The position numbers were made by a program, and so were the translations under genes. From Rhodoglobus sp. (GTDB lineage Bacteria > Actinomycetota > Actinomycetes > Actinomycetales > Microbacteriaceae), in NCBI GenBank assembly GCA_025463605.1, contig JAODAV010000004.1, forward strand, positions 1 through 64,000: a stretch of 64,000 nt of DNA, written 5' to 3'. Below are positions 25,401 through 33,185 of this stretch, one piece after another (the stretch's first letter is position 1; each line of letters starts with the position of its first letter). Below the pieces are notes generated by a model. The model saw only the letters and a program-made list of their open reading frames with translations. It searched no databases and had not been told where the DNA came from.

Positions 25401-25835
25401 AAGAAGCGGCAGGATGCCCTGCTCGTGCTGCTCGGAATCGGCCTGTCGCTCGTCATCGGTGTCGCCGCCTGGCTGGGTTACACCGCCCTCGCGACGAGTG
25501 GTGCCGCCGAGCCCGGGTTCTGGCACCTGCTTGCGCAGGAGACCCTTGCCGCGACCACCGTCGAGGCGCTGGCGACGATGACCGTCGCGCTGCTCCCGCT
25601 CACGTTCCTCGACGGAAAGACGCTCTTCGAGTGGAACAAGTGGGTGTGGGCGGGCACGTACATCGTGGCGATCGTCGCGTTCGTCGTCGTCATCCTGCCG
25701 CTCTCCGACAACTGGGGCCAGATGAGCGCTCCGCTGCTCGGCTGGGGGGCGTTCTTCGCCGGATTCGCCGTGCTCGCCGTGGGAATTTGGGCCGTGTTCC
25801 GTTTCATGCCCATGAAGGTGAAGCCCGCGGCCTGA
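22494..25835 (+). CDS. large Ig-like repeat protein with polytopic C-terminus
   Basis: A 1113-residue protein. Residues 1-40 form a signal peptide (RKIMALLAAGTLALTGAGVIVL, ending AQSAAAAD). About five Ig-like domains follow, to about residue 620, several with a paired Cys...WSC/WNC pattern; two are near duplicates (both contain NPYVYFSGF and GGPYAPGSYTAT). A Pro-Thr linker (TPTFTPTPTPTPSATP) leads to one more beta domain, then a membrane-spanning part of about ten helices from about residue 805. The combination of extracellular Ig-like array and multi-helix membrane domain is not one I can name. An AGGA site precedes the ATG. Confidence 0.8.
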   Translation: MSATHARTVRKIMALLAAGTLALTGAGVIVLSTAQSAAAADLTITSPEGAYPGIQLAPTLTVAGTADAGELITVTSGLAGATDCQATADAGGAWSCDITNMPNTNAFSISAERPYTGGVDFASKPVRGVLLPPVVTSANPMLTNASTTTVTGNFAISSGETVTVDVDFGSGLVCSTTSNYITGDWSCTMTLPEGTYVGVPVTQTVSYGAATTTSNPTYIDVVVDYTAPPTPTILSPGESYPGTTPTYYTSDLSPTVSGTGEPGTTTWVTYGADSSQQFMNEFCATTVDPGGSWSCPSPTTFAVDEHIMLAVYGTDSAGNSSLNPEGVPAMELVFLPAPDAPEFSSPTDGYSSANPYVYFSGFFTGPSYPVTVLVNGEPTCEPTMGEGDWNCSGGPYAPGSYTATVFVTDGDGTQSAGVSRSFTIEQPALSDPSIDSPSGSEGGVFSSVTTPLIQGTAVPNATVTVLYHEGIGSGSYGTYCTTSADESGYYACSGIPLVPEQSYTFGAQQVGPLGNESPGTAELMYYTVLAPPSTPTVDTPSGGYSAVNPYVYFSGFSNYPVSVLVNGSQTCEVSNGEGDWSCTGGPYAPGSYTATIVATNWEGTQSEPVFRAFTIEAPFSLPTLPDPVPVTVPTPTFTPTPTPTPSATPPALEVVLAITDKAGTDLTGKPIKAGQTVVITGSGAPAGATAVIELHSDPITLGSTTAKQDGTFSLTALIPKTIEPGEHHFVAIVTPAGQASATFETVATIEPPDEDPAPEKASEQPDRDDVIAFLAGLGGSAGNGFDSPSSFTSSLKTATEFRLTPALLGAAGLIAAAFLLLVAFPAELLESTVRANYDRVFGWVAPIKRRLGRIGHAIKRIPVNTWVATVGIIALTALILGFSDPGFGFNGSSVRLWIALVVSIVLLNVVLSTIVMSVAKRKFSAPGTLVPMPAALILVVLSVLISRIIGIQPGFLFGVVLGVAFAIELKKRQDALLVLLGIGLSLVIGVAAWLGYTALATSGAAEPGFWHLLAQETLAATTVEALATMTVALLPLTFLDGKTLFEWNKWVWAGTYIVAIVAFVVVILPLSDNWGQMSAPLLGWGAFFAGFAVLAVGIWAVFRFMPMKVKPAA

Positions 25836-25873
25836 ATCAAGCGGCCGCGGCGTACGCCTGTTGCCGCGCTCCG

Positions 25874-26179
25874 CTACCAGATGAAGCGGATGAGCGCCGC
25901 GGTCGCTGCTGCCGCGGCGACGACCACGATGAACGGCACGCGCAGGGCGAAGAGGCCCGCCGCGACGATGATGGCAGGCACGCGCGCGTCGAGCACGACG
26001 CCCTGGCCTGCGCCGAGCGTCTGCACCACGATGAGCGCCGACAGGAGGGCGACAGTCAGAAGGTTGGCGACGCGAGCGGGCGTCGGCCGCTCCACGATCG
26101 ATGGCGGCACGAGATAGCCCACCAGCTTGAGGGCGAGCACCGCGATCGACGCGAGAATGATGATCTGCCAGACGGTCAC
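25874..26179 (-). CDS. azlD: AzlD-type branched-chain amino acid exporter subunit
   Basis: A 101-residue protein of three or four membrane helices, MTVWQIIILASIAVLALKLV at the start and RVANLLTVALLSALIVVQTL in the middle, matching AzlD. With AzlC it forms a branched-chain amino acid export system in the cytoplasmic membrane. The GTG start overlaps the azlC stop (GTGA), which fixes the start and implies translational coupling. A longer in-frame reading through azlC is spurious. Confidence 0.88.
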   Translation of the reverse strand: MTVWQIIILASIAVLALKLVGYLVPPSIVERPTPARVANLLTVALLSALIVVQTLGAGQGVVLDARVPAIIVAAGLFALRVPFIVVVAAAAATAALIRFIW

Positions 26180-26913
26180 TTCTCTCCCATCGGGTCGGGC
26201 TCGGCCTCGAAGCGATCGCTCTCCTTGGTGCCGAACCAGTTCGCCAGTCCGACGATGACCGCGACTGCGGCGGCGACGAGCACGGGGATTCCGGCCGGCA
26301 GCGCGGGCGTGAGCACCGCGGCAACCACGGCCGCGCCGATCGCGACCACCACGGGTTGCAATTGCTTGAGCCGGGGCCACAGGAGGCCGAGGAAAGCCGC
26401 AGCGGCAGCCGCATCCAACCCGTACTGGCTCACATCTCCCAGGAGGTCGCCGATGAGCGCACCCGCGAGGGTGGTGAGGTTCCAGCCGACGTAGATGATG
26501 ACGCCCGTCCACCAGAAGCCCGCGCGCTGGCCCTCGAGCGTGGGCTGCGCCGTCGACACCGCCGTGGTCTCATCGATGGTCCAGTGTGCCGCGAGCACCT
26601 TCTTCGGCCACGGCCCGCCGATGAAGGGTGCGACACGCAGCGCGTAGAGACCGTTGCGCGTGCCCAGAAGGGCCGCACTCGCGATGGCGGCTCCGCCGGC
26701 AGCGACACCGCCCGAGGCGAGCACGCCGACGAGCGCGAACTGCGAACCCCCGGAAAACATGAGCAGGCTCAACACGCACGTCTGCCAGACGTCGAGGCCC
26801 GAAGCGACCGAGAGCGCCCCGAATGAGATTCCGTACGCCGCAACTGCCAGCCCGACCGCGAAGCTCGCGCGGATCGCGTCAGACACCTCTGTGCTGCGGA
26901 CTTGTCGTGCCAA
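26176..26913 (-). CDS. azlC: AzlC-type branched-chain amino acid exporter subunit
   Basis: A 245-residue membrane protein of the AzlC/LIV-E family. It opens with a short basic N-terminus and AIRASFAVGLAVAAYGISFG, then SGGSQFALVGVLASGG and the conserved MDETTAVS-like segment, here IDETTAVSTAQPTLEG, and ends with a helix-rich half and a charged tail. It acts with the coupled AzlD downstream. Which branched-chain or related amino acid is exported is not determinable. Confidence 0.9.
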   Translation of the reverse strand: MARQVRSTEVSDAIRASFAVGLAVAAYGISFGALSVASGLDVWQTCVLSLLMFSGGSQFALVGVLASGGVAAGGAAIASAALLGTRNGLYALRVAPFIGGPWPKKVLAAHWTIDETTAVSTAQPTLEGQRAGFWWTGVIIYVGWNLTTLAGALIGDLLGDVSQYGLDAAAAAAFLGLLWPRLKQLQPVVVAIGAAVVAAVLTPALPAGIPVLVAAAVAVIVGLANWFGTKESDRFEAEPDPMGEK

Positions 26914-26984
26914 ACTGCGAATCTCCCTCCGGGCTTCAGAAGGCCCGAAGGGAGACTCTATCCGGTAGACGCGCGGCGGTCGTG

Positions 26985-27338
26985 CTACTTGGCAGGCGGC
27001 GTGAACGGGTTGTTCGCGCGAAGCACCTCGAGACGAGCGCGGTACTCCTTCTCGTCGATGTCGCCCTGCGCGAATCGCTCGGCAAGCGACGCCTCAGCGC
27101 TGCGCGAGGTTCCGCCCCAGTAGCCGTGGTGCCCGGGGCCGAAGGCTCCGGGTCCGTACGCTCCGGGCCCCCAGCCGCGGCTCCAGCGACGCCGCGCGAG
27201 CGAGATGATGAGCACGATGACGGCGATCCAGAACAACGGGACCAGGAAGAAGAGCCAGCCGAAACCGGCGGCCCAGGGTCCGCCCACGTGGGCGGCGGTA
27301 CCAGCGAGAGCGAGTGTAGATAACACGGTCGATTCCAT
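26985..27338 (-). CDS. SHOCT-domain membrane protein
   Basis: A 117-residue protein. It has one strong membrane helix (WLFFLVPLFWIAVIVLIISLA, about residues 28-48), a Gly-Tyr-Pro-rich stretch (WGPGAYGPGAFGPGHHGYWGG) and a C-terminal SHOCT motif (SLAERFAQGDIDEKEYRARLEVL). SHOCT is a short oligomerisation motif; such small proteins are common in actinobacteria and have no settled role. The gene lies downstream of a two-component system on the same strand, separated by a hairpin. Confidence 0.82.
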   Translation of the reverse strand: MESTVLSTLALAGTAAHVGGPWAAGFGWLFFLVPLFWIAVIVLIISLARRRWSRGWGPGAYGPGAFGPGHHGYWGGTSRSAEASLAERFAQGDIDEKEYRARLEVLRANNPFTPPAK

Positions 27339-27340
27339 TC

Positions 27341-27367
27341 ACTAAGGGCCCCGGTGGGGCCGTTAGT
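27341..27367 (-). terminator. stem-loop between response regulator and SHOCT gene
   Basis: ACTAA at 27341 pairs with TTAGT at 27363, and GGCCCC at 27347 with GGGGCC at 27356, with one G-G mismatch and a 3-nt loop. It ends three bases before the SHOCT start codon. It could end transcripts from the two-component operon or mask the SHOCT ribosome site. No T-run is present. Confidence 0.4.
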
Positions 27368-27471
27368 CCTAGGTTCGTCGCCTCTGCGTCGCGGCGAATC
27401 TGCCCGGCGGTGACACCTCACGTACTCCGCCGGGTGTCACGCGCGGCCCACGACTACTCCCCGCGCGGCGC

Positions 27472-28137
27472 CTACTCCCCGCGACCCGCCTTCACGAGGC
27501 CGGTCTCGTAGGCGATGACGACGAGTTGCACGCGGTCGCGCGCGGCGAGCTTCGACATGATTCGCGAGACGTGGGTCTTCGCCGTGAGCGGGCTCAGGAA
27601 CAGTTGCCGGCCGATCTCCTCGTTCGTGAGGCCCTGGCCCACGAGCGCGAGCACCTCGCGCTCGCGTTCGGTGATGACGGCGAGCTGGGAGGTGTCGGGC
27701 GCCTCCTTGAGCTCGCTCGAGATGCGTTCGAGCAGGCGGCGCGTGACCCCTGGGCTCAGGAGGGCGTCACCGCCCGCGACCACGCGCACAGCACGGATGA
27801 GCTCGACCGGCTCGGTGTCTTTGACAAGAAAGCCGCTCGCACCGGCGCGAATCGCGCGTCCCACGTACTCGTCGAGCTCGAACGTCGTCACGATCACGAT
27901 GTGGGTGTCTTTCAGCTCCGGCTTCTGCACGATCTGCTCGGTCGCCCAGAGGCCGTCGCCGTCGGGCATCCGGATGTCCATGAGCACGACATCGGGGCGC
28001 GTCGCGGCGACGAGCGCGACCGCATCCGCCCCGCTGCCCGCCTCCCCCACGATCTCGATGTCGGGCTCGGCCTCGAGCAGGCTGCGGAACCCGCCGCGAA
28101 TGAGCTGCTGGTCGTCGGCTATGGCCACGCGGATCAT
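27472..28137 (-). CDS. NarL/LuxR-type response regulator
   Basis: A 221-residue two-domain regulator. The receiver has acidic pocket Asp8 and Asp9, phospho-acceptor Asp54 in VVLMDIRMPDGDG, Thr84/85 and Lys106. The LuxR-type helix-turn-helix occupies about residues 152-216 with LTEREREVL-like ITEREREVLALVGQGLTNEE. Phosphorylation by the adjacent kinase should drive DNA binding. The ATG overlaps the kinase stop (ATGA). The controlled genes are unknown; no ABC drug exporter, a frequent partner, is adjacent. Confidence 0.93.
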   Translation of the reverse strand: MIRVAIADDQQLIRGGFRSLLEAEPDIEIVGEAGSGADAVALVAATRPDVVLMDIRMPDGDGLWATEQIVQKPELKDTHIVIVTTFELDEYVGRAIRAGASGFLVKDTEPVELIRAVRVVAGGDALLSPGVTRRLLERISSELKEAPDTSQLAVITEREREVLALVGQGLTNEEIGRQLFLSPLTAKTHVSRIMSKLAARDRVQLVVIAYETGLVKAGRGE

Positions 28138-29381
28138 GCGAGATCTTCTTTCTTCGGTATGCGCGCCGTGATGAGCACCCCGCCCTGCGGCGCGCGTGAG
28201 ACGTCGAGGGTGCCGCCGAGCAGTTCCGCGCGCTCGCGCATCCCCAGCAGTCCGCGGCCGCTGTCGGGGTCGCCCTGGATGCCCGTGCCGTCGTCACCGA
28301 TCGTGACGACGTAGTGGCCAGCCTCCGCCCGCACATCCACAGTCGCCCGTGTCGCGTTCGCGTGCCTCAGCACGTTCGTGAGCGACTCCTGCACGATGCG
28401 ATATACGGCGAGCTGCACAGCCTGGGGAGCGTCATCCACCGAGTTCGAGAGCGCGACATCGACGCCCTGCGAGGTGACCGACGCGGCGAGCCCCGGCAAT
28501 CGAGAGAGATTGGGCTCGGGCACGAGCGGTGCATCGGGGTCGCCGTTCTCCGCGCGCAGCATACCGAGCACAGAACGCACCTCGTCGAGTGCCGTCTTGC
28601 TCGTCTCCTTGATGCTCGCGAGGGCTTCGGCCGCCTTCGCGGGCTGTTTGTCCATGAGATGAAGTCCCACCCCCGCCTGCACGTTGATCTGACTGAGGGA
28701 GTGCGCGAGCACATCGTGCAGCTCGCGCGCGATCCGCACGCGCTCCGCCTGCACCTCCGTGAGCTTGCGCTGGGCGATGGTGCGGCGGTACTCCTCGAAA
28801 TGCTCGCGCCGAGTGCGCACTGCTTCGCCGATGCCGAAGACGATGAGGATGCCGAGGGTCGTGACCGCGATGCGCGCCGGATGCCAATCCAGTCCGATCA
28901 GCAGTCCCCCCACGAGAGTCGCGGTCCAGCACACGCCCACCGAGATCCAGGCCCACACCCGCGCACCTCGCGCGATCGCCCCCACGATCGCGAAGGCGAG
29001 AGCGAGATAGGGCGGGCCTTGGGTCGGGTCGGCGAGCAGGAAGTCGATGCACGCGGCGGCGGACACGAAAACGACAACGGGTCCGGGAAAGCGCCGCGCC
29101 GCGAGAAGGGCGAGAGGGCCGAGCAGCGCGAGCGCGAGCGTGACGTAGCCCGTCGGCGTGCGATTCTCCAGGTGAAACAGCCAGAAGAGAGCCGGTGGCA
29201 GCTGCACGAGCAGCGACAGAACAACGGGCACGATCAGGCGAGCCCGCGCTGAGAGCCGGAAGCCGGGAGGTCGGCTGGAGAAATCCTCGTGCCAGGGGCC
29301 GGCACCACCGGGCGACCAGCCTCCGCGGTAGTGCGCGTTGTCGCGCCACGGTCCACCGTTGGCGCGACCGGGGTATGGCAT
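28134..29381 (-). CDS. NarL-type sensor histidine kinase
   Basis: A 415-residue membrane kinase. A Gly-Pro-Trp-rich cytoplasmic N-terminus (about 40 residues) precedes about five membrane helices at 46-190. The HisKA_3 dimerisation domain has the phospho-acceptor His222 in RIARELHDVLAHSLSQ. The HATPase domain has the N box VQESLTNVLRHANA and G box GDDGTGIQGD with GRGLLGMRER. No extracellular sensing domain is present, so it probably senses a membrane signal. The start is set at ATG 29381 because upstream sequence is unlike coding; overlap with the response regulator indicates one operon. Confidence 0.92.
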   Translation of the reverse strand: MPYPGRANGGPWRDNAHYRGGWSPGGAGPWHEDFSSRPPGFRLSARARLIVPVVLSLLVQLPPALFWLFHLENRTPTGYVTLALALLGPLALLAARRFPGPVVVFVSAAACIDFLLADPTQGPPYLALAFAIVGAIARGARVWAWISVGVCWTATLVGGLLIGLDWHPARIAVTTLGILIVFGIGEAVRTRREHFEEYRRTIAQRKLTEVQAERVRIARELHDVLAHSLSQINVQAGVGLHLMDKQPAKAAEALASIKETSKTALDEVRSVLGMLRAENGDPDAPLVPEPNLSRLPGLAASVTSQGVDVALSNSVDDAPQAVQLAVYRIVQESLTNVLRHANATRATVDVRAEAGHYVVTIGDDGTGIQGDPDSGRGLLGMRERAELLGGTLDVSRAPQGGVLITARIPKKEDLA

Positions 29382-29472
29382 GTGTCGATCGTAGGCCCGA
29401 GGCATCCCGGGAGCGTCGGCTCTGGGGCGTGGTCGGGGTACTCCCTGGGGAGTAGCGCCCCGACAGGACGCA

Positions 29473-29506
29473 AACGAAAAGGCCCGGATCGTGGAGGACC
29501 CGGGCC
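29473..29506 (-). terminator. Rho-independent terminator of tRNA-Asn
   Basis: On the minus strand GGCCCGG (29500-29506) pairs with CCGGGCC (29481-29487) across a 12-nt loop and is followed by TTTTCGTTT. It begins four bases after the tRNA-Asn 3' end. Confidence 0.8.
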
Positions 29507-29510
29507 TCAG

Positions 29511-29583
29511 CTCCCCGACTTGGACTCGAACCAAGAACCTATCGGTTAACAGCCGATTGCTCTGCCAATTGAGCTATCGAGGA
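29511..29583 (-). tRNA. tRNA-Asn (GUU anticodon)
   Basis: The 73-nt complement folds with acceptor TCCTCGA/TCGGGGA (one T-G pair), D arm, anticodon loop CTGTTAA with anticodon GUU, and T arm CTTGG-TTCGAGT-CCAAG. The discriminator is G. CCA is not encoded, so it must be added by the nucleotidyltransferase, unlike the tRNA-Met in this window. A terminator follows and a promoter precedes it. Confidence 0.96.
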
Positions 29584-29619
29584 ATGCTGCCTGTGCCTGG
29601 AGGGGAACAGGGCTTGCCT

Positions 29620-29648
29620 ACTTTACCAAAGGATGCCCGGACTCCAAA
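29620..29648 (-). promoter_or_regulatory. tRNA-Asn promoter candidate
   Basis: On the minus strand TTTGGA (29643-29648) and TAAAGT (29620-29625) are 17 bp apart. Transcription would start about 30 bases before the tRNA. Confidence 0.45.
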
Positions 29649-29665
29649 CCGCGATCGTCTGCTTT

Positions 29666-30517
29666 CTAGTCGACACGGGCCGCCTCCACTTCCTTGAGTT
29701 TTCCCGAGCGCTCGAGGTGATCGAGCGAGCGCGCGAGATTGCCCACGTAGGGATGGCGGGGGTCGCCCAGCACCTCGTCGAGGTCACCGATGCCGACGAT
29801 GATTCCGCGATGCATCACCGCGACGCGCGAGCTCACGCGGCGGACTTCGGCCAGGTCGGCTGTCACGACGAGCGCGGAGAAGCCCCGCTCCCGCTGCAGG
29901 GACACGATGATGTCGAGGATGGCGCTGCGCACGGTCACGTCGATGCCCGCAGTCGGGTCGTCCGCGATGAGCACCTTCGGTTCGAGGATCATGGTGCGCG
30001 CGATCGCCACGCGCTGCCGCTGGCCCTTGCTCAACTCGTGGGGGTACTGGTTCATGGTCGCGAGCGGCAGACGCACGGCGTCGATGAGGGTGGCGACCGC
30101 CTCGCCCGCCTCCTCCTGGTCGAAACGCCGGTCGCGAGAGAAGATCGGCTCGGCCACGTTCTCGCCGATCGTGAGACGCGGCGAGAGCAGGTCGCCCGCC
30201 TCCTGGGGCAGGTAGCCGACGTAGAGGCTCAGCATGTCCCGCCGCCGGGCGGAGATGCCACGAATCTGGGTGCCCAGCACGGTGAGGCCGCCGCCGCTGA
30301 TCTCCGGGGAGCCGTCGGGTGACAGTTCGGCCTGCAGTGCGACCGTCTTCGCGAGCGTGCTCTTGCCCGAACCGGTCTCGCCCACGACGGCGAGCACCTC
30401 GCCGGGGAGAATGTCGAACGTCACGCCATTTACGGCGATCGACCGGGTCTGCGGATTGCGGGAGGGGTAGCGAAGCGAGAGGTCCCGCGCGGAGACCGCG
30501 GGGGCGATGGGTGCCAC
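29666..30517 (-). CDS. ABC transporter ATPase, oligopeptide operon (third nucleotide-binding domain)
   Basis: A 283-residue ATPase. Walker A is GETGSGKST at 46-54, the signature is LSKGQRQR at about 162, and Walker B reads KVLIADDPTAGID, where the catalytic Glu expected after the Asp is Asp187. The oligopeptide-type C-terminus (PRHPYVGNLARSL) is present. It begins 2 nt after the stop of the double ATPase and ends the operon. The complete transporter already has two ATPase domains in that gene, so this is an additional, possibly slow or regulatory, subunit. Confidence 0.88.
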   Translation of the reverse strand: MAPIAPAVSARDLSLRYPSRNPQTRSIAVNGVTFDILPGEVLAVVGETGSGKSTLAKTVALQAELSPDGSPEISGGGLTVLGTQIRGISARRRDMLSLYVGYLPQEAGDLLSPRLTIGENVAEPIFSRDRRFDQEEAGEAVATLIDAVRLPLATMNQYPHELSKGQRQRVAIARTMILEPKVLIADDPTAGIDVTVRSAILDIIVSLQRERGFSALVVTADLAEVRRVSSRVAVMHRGIIVGIGDLDEVLGDPRHPYVGNLARSLDHLERSGKLKEVEAARVD

Positions 30518-30519
30518 GG

Positions 30520-32163
30520 TCAGTCCGCCTCCCTCAGTGCGCGGAGCTCCTCGCGCCGCACAGCCTGCTCCTTCGGGTCGGGCACGGGCAGTGAGGCGAG
30601 CAGCCGCTGAGTGTACGGATGCTGCGGGGCCCCGAGCACCTGGGCGCCCGTGCCCTCCTCCACGAGTCGCCCGTGGTACAGCACCGCGATGCGGTCGGAG
30701 AGCATGTCGACGACGGCGAGGTCGTGGCTGATGAAGAGCGCAGCGAAACCGAACTCCTTCTGCAATTCCGCGAAGAGCTCGAGCACGCGCGCCTGCACCG
30801 ACACGTCGAGCGCACTCGTCGGTTCGTCGGCGATGAGAAGGGTCGGTTCGAGCGCGAGCGACCGGGCGAGGCTCGCGCGCTGGCGCTGGCCGCCACTCAA
30901 CTCGTGCGGGAACCGGTCACCGAATGCGCGAGGTAATTGCACTGCCTCGAGCAACTCGTCGACCCGGGGGCGGGCCGCCGCGGCATCCCCCGCCCTGCCA
31001 TGCACGATGAGCGGCTCGGCGACGGCCTGCGCGACCGTCAGAAGCGGGTTGAAGCTCGATGCCGGGTCTTGGAAGACGAAACCGATCTCGCTGCGCACGG
31101 GCTTGAACGCGCGTTCCTTGATGCCGAGCATCTGATGACCGAGAACCTCCAGCGAACCGCCGGTCACCTTCGTGAGCCCGCCGATCGCGCGACCGATCGT
31201 CGTCTTGCCCGAACCGCTCTCCCCCACGAGACCGAGCACTTCGCCGGGAGAGATCGAGAAGCTCACACCATCGACCGCGCGGAAACTCTTCTGGCCGAGC
31301 CGTCCCGCGAACTCGATCACGAGATCCTTGGCCTCGACCACGGGCGGCGCGGGCTTGATCGGCGGGCGCACTCGCGAGACGTCGATGCGCGGTACGGCCG
31401 CGAGCAGGCGCTGGGTGTACGGATGCTCCGGCGCGCTGAACAGCTTCTGCGCAGTCGCCTGCTCCACGACTTTGCCCTCGAACATGACGACGACGCGATC
31501 CGCGAGGTCTGCCACCACGCCCATGTTGTGGGTGATGAGGATGATCGCGGTGCCGAACTCGTCGCGCACATGCCGCAGCAGATCGAGAATCTCGGCCTGC
31601 ACGGTAACGTCGAGCGCCGTCGTGGGCTCGTCCGCGATGATGAGCTCAGGGTCGAGAGCGAGCGCCATCGCGATGACCACGCGCTGCTTCTGGCCGCCCG
31701 ACATCTGGTGCGGGTAGTAGTCGACGCGCTTCTCCGGGTCGGGAATGCCGACCTTCGTCAGGTACTCGATCGCCTTGGCCCTGGCCTGCCGCTTCGTGTA
31801 CTTGCCGTGGGCGCGAAGCCCCTCGGCAAGTTGCCACCCGACCGTGTAGACGGGGTTGAGCGCCGTCGAGGGCTCCTGGAAGACCATCGCCGCGTCGTGT
31901 CCGCGCGTTGCCCGCAGTTGTTCGCCCGTGAGGCCGATGACGTCGCGGCCGTTGAGCAGGATCGCGCCGCGCGTGACCGCAGTCTCGGGCAGCAGTCCGA
32001 TGATCGTCTTGGCCGTGACGGACTTGCCGCTGCCGCTCTCCCCGACGATCGCCACGACCTCGCCGGCGTTCGCGAAGAGACTCACGTTGTCGACGGCGGA
32101 GACGTCGCCGCCGTCGGTCGCGAAGGTCACCTCGAGGTTCTGGATGTCCACGACCCTGCTCAT
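30520..32163 (-). CDS. fused double ATPase of oligopeptide ABC transporter
   Basis: A 547-residue protein with two complete nucleotide-binding domains, equivalent to DppD and DppF in one chain. Domain 1 has GESGSGKS, MSGGQKQR and LIIADEPTTALD; domain 2, from about residue 275, has GESGSGKTT, LSGGQRQR and LLIADEPTSALD. Both keep the catalytic Glu. Each ends with the peptide-transporter motif EHPYTQRLL or QHPYTQRLL. It powers uptake through the adjacent permeases. The ATG overlaps the permease stop by 4 nt (ATGA). Confidence 0.93.
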   Translation of the reverse strand: MSRVVDIQNLEVTFATDGGDVSAVDNVSLFANAGEVVAIVGESGSGKSVTAKTIIGLLPETAVTRGAILLNGRDVIGLTGEQLRATRGHDAAMVFQEPSTALNPVYTVGWQLAEGLRAHGKYTKRQARAKAIEYLTKVGIPDPEKRVDYYPHQMSGGQKQRVVIAMALALDPELIIADEPTTALDVTVQAEILDLLRHVRDEFGTAIILITHNMGVVADLADRVVVMFEGKVVEQATAQKLFSAPEHPYTQRLLAAVPRIDVSRVRPPIKPAPPVVEAKDLVIEFAGRLGQKSFRAVDGVSFSISPGEVLGLVGESGSGKTTIGRAIGGLTKVTGGSLEVLGHQMLGIKERAFKPVRSEIGFVFQDPASSFNPLLTVAQAVAEPLIVHGRAGDAAAARPRVDELLEAVQLPRAFGDRFPHELSGGQRQRASLARSLALEPTLLIADEPTSALDVSVQARVLELFAELQKEFGFAALFISHDLAVVDMLSDRIAVLYHGRLVEEGTGAQVLGAPQHPYTQRLLASLPVPDPKEQAVRREELRALREAD

Positions 32164-33185
32164 GACCTGGCCTCCAGGGAGTCGAGGTCGACCGCGTCGG
32201 TGAGGCTTCCGCCGGGCACGACCGAGGCCGCGGCTGTCGGCGCGGGAGCGACATCCGCCCGCCGGCGCGTGCGCAACCGGGGATCGGCGAGGTCGTTGAG
32301 GCTCTCCCCCACGAGGGTGATTCCGAGCACCGCGAGAACGATCGCGAGCCCGGGGAACAGGGACGTCCACCAGATGCCGCTCGTCACATCCGACAGGGAC
32401 TTGTTGAGGTCGTAGCCCCACTCGGCCGCCGCAGTGGGCTCGATGCCGAATCCGAGGAAGCCGAGCCCCGCGAGGGTGAGCACCGCCTCAGAGCTGTTGA
32501 GGGTGAAGATGAGCGGGAGGGTGCGAGTCGCATTGCGCAGCACGTGCTGCGTCATGATCCGCGGCGCACTCGATCCGATGACCATCGCGGACTCGACGTA
32601 CGCCTCCGACTTGATGCGCACCGTCTCGGCCCTGATCACCCGGAAGTACTGCGGGATGAAGACGACCGTGATCGAGATCGCGGCGGCCATGATTCCGCCC
32701 CAGAAGCTCGACTGGCCACCGCTGATCGCGATCGCCGCGACGATGGCGAGCAGCAGGGACGGGAAAGCGTAAACGCCGTCGGCGATGACCACGAGCACGC
32801 GGTCGACCCAGCCCCCGATGTAGCCGGAGACGAGACCGAGGAACACGCCCAGGAAGATCGAGAGCACAACAGCCACGATGATCACGATGAGTGCGGTCTG
32901 GGTGCCCCAGATCACGCGTGACAGCACGTCGTAACCGCCGACGGTCGTTCCGAGAAGGTGCTTGCCACCCGGCGGCTGCTGCGCCCCGAACACGCCATCC
33001 TCGTCGCGCAGCGTCGAGTAGCCGTACGGCGCGAGAAGCGGCGCGAGGATCGCGGTGAGCACGAACAGGCCCGTGATCACGAGGCCGGCGATGAGCATGC
33101 CGCGCTGGAGGCCCACGCTCTGCCGCAGCTGGTGCACGATCGGCAGTCGGTTGATGAGCCCGCGAGGGCCGGTGAGGGATGCCAT
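32160..33185 (-). CDS. ABC permease, DppC-like
   Basis: A 341-residue binding-protein-dependent transport permease. An N-terminal cytoplasmic segment and one helix are followed by LGTTVGGYDVLSRVIWGTQTAL, the start of the permease core, and the coupling loop ESAMVIGSSAPRIMTQHVLRNA. The last 40 residues are a cytoplasmic Arg-Ala-Pro tail. With the upstream DppB-like subunit it forms the pore. Stop and start overlaps with both neighbours show one tight operon. Confidence 0.92.
   Translation of the reverse strand: MASLTGPRGLINRLPIVHQLRQSVGLQRGMLIAGLVITGLFVLTAILAPLLAPYGYSTLRDEDGVFGAQQPPGGKHLLGTTVGGYDVLSRVIWGTQTALIVIIVAVVLSIFLGVFLGLVSGYIGGWVDRVLVVIADGVYAFPSLLLAIVAAIAISGGQSSFWGGIMAAAISITVVFIPQYFRVIRAETVRIKSEAYVESAMVIGSSAPRIMTQHVLRNATRTLPLIFTLNSSEAVLTLAGLGFLGFGIEPTAAAEWGYDLNKSLSDVTSGIWWTSLFPGLAIVLAVLGITLVGESLNDLADPRLRTRRRADVAPAPTAAASVVPGGSLTDAVDLDSLEARS

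Noticed and set aside
24711-26414. Long minus-strand frame through the end of the Ig-like gene
   Set aside because: It reads through azlC in another frame and is repetitive in Arg, Glu and Asp, with no recognisable domain.
30937-32415. 492-residue plus-strand frame opposite the ABC ATPase gene
   Set aside because: Composition is typical of antisense of a high-GC gene, and the ATPase frame contains all motifs.
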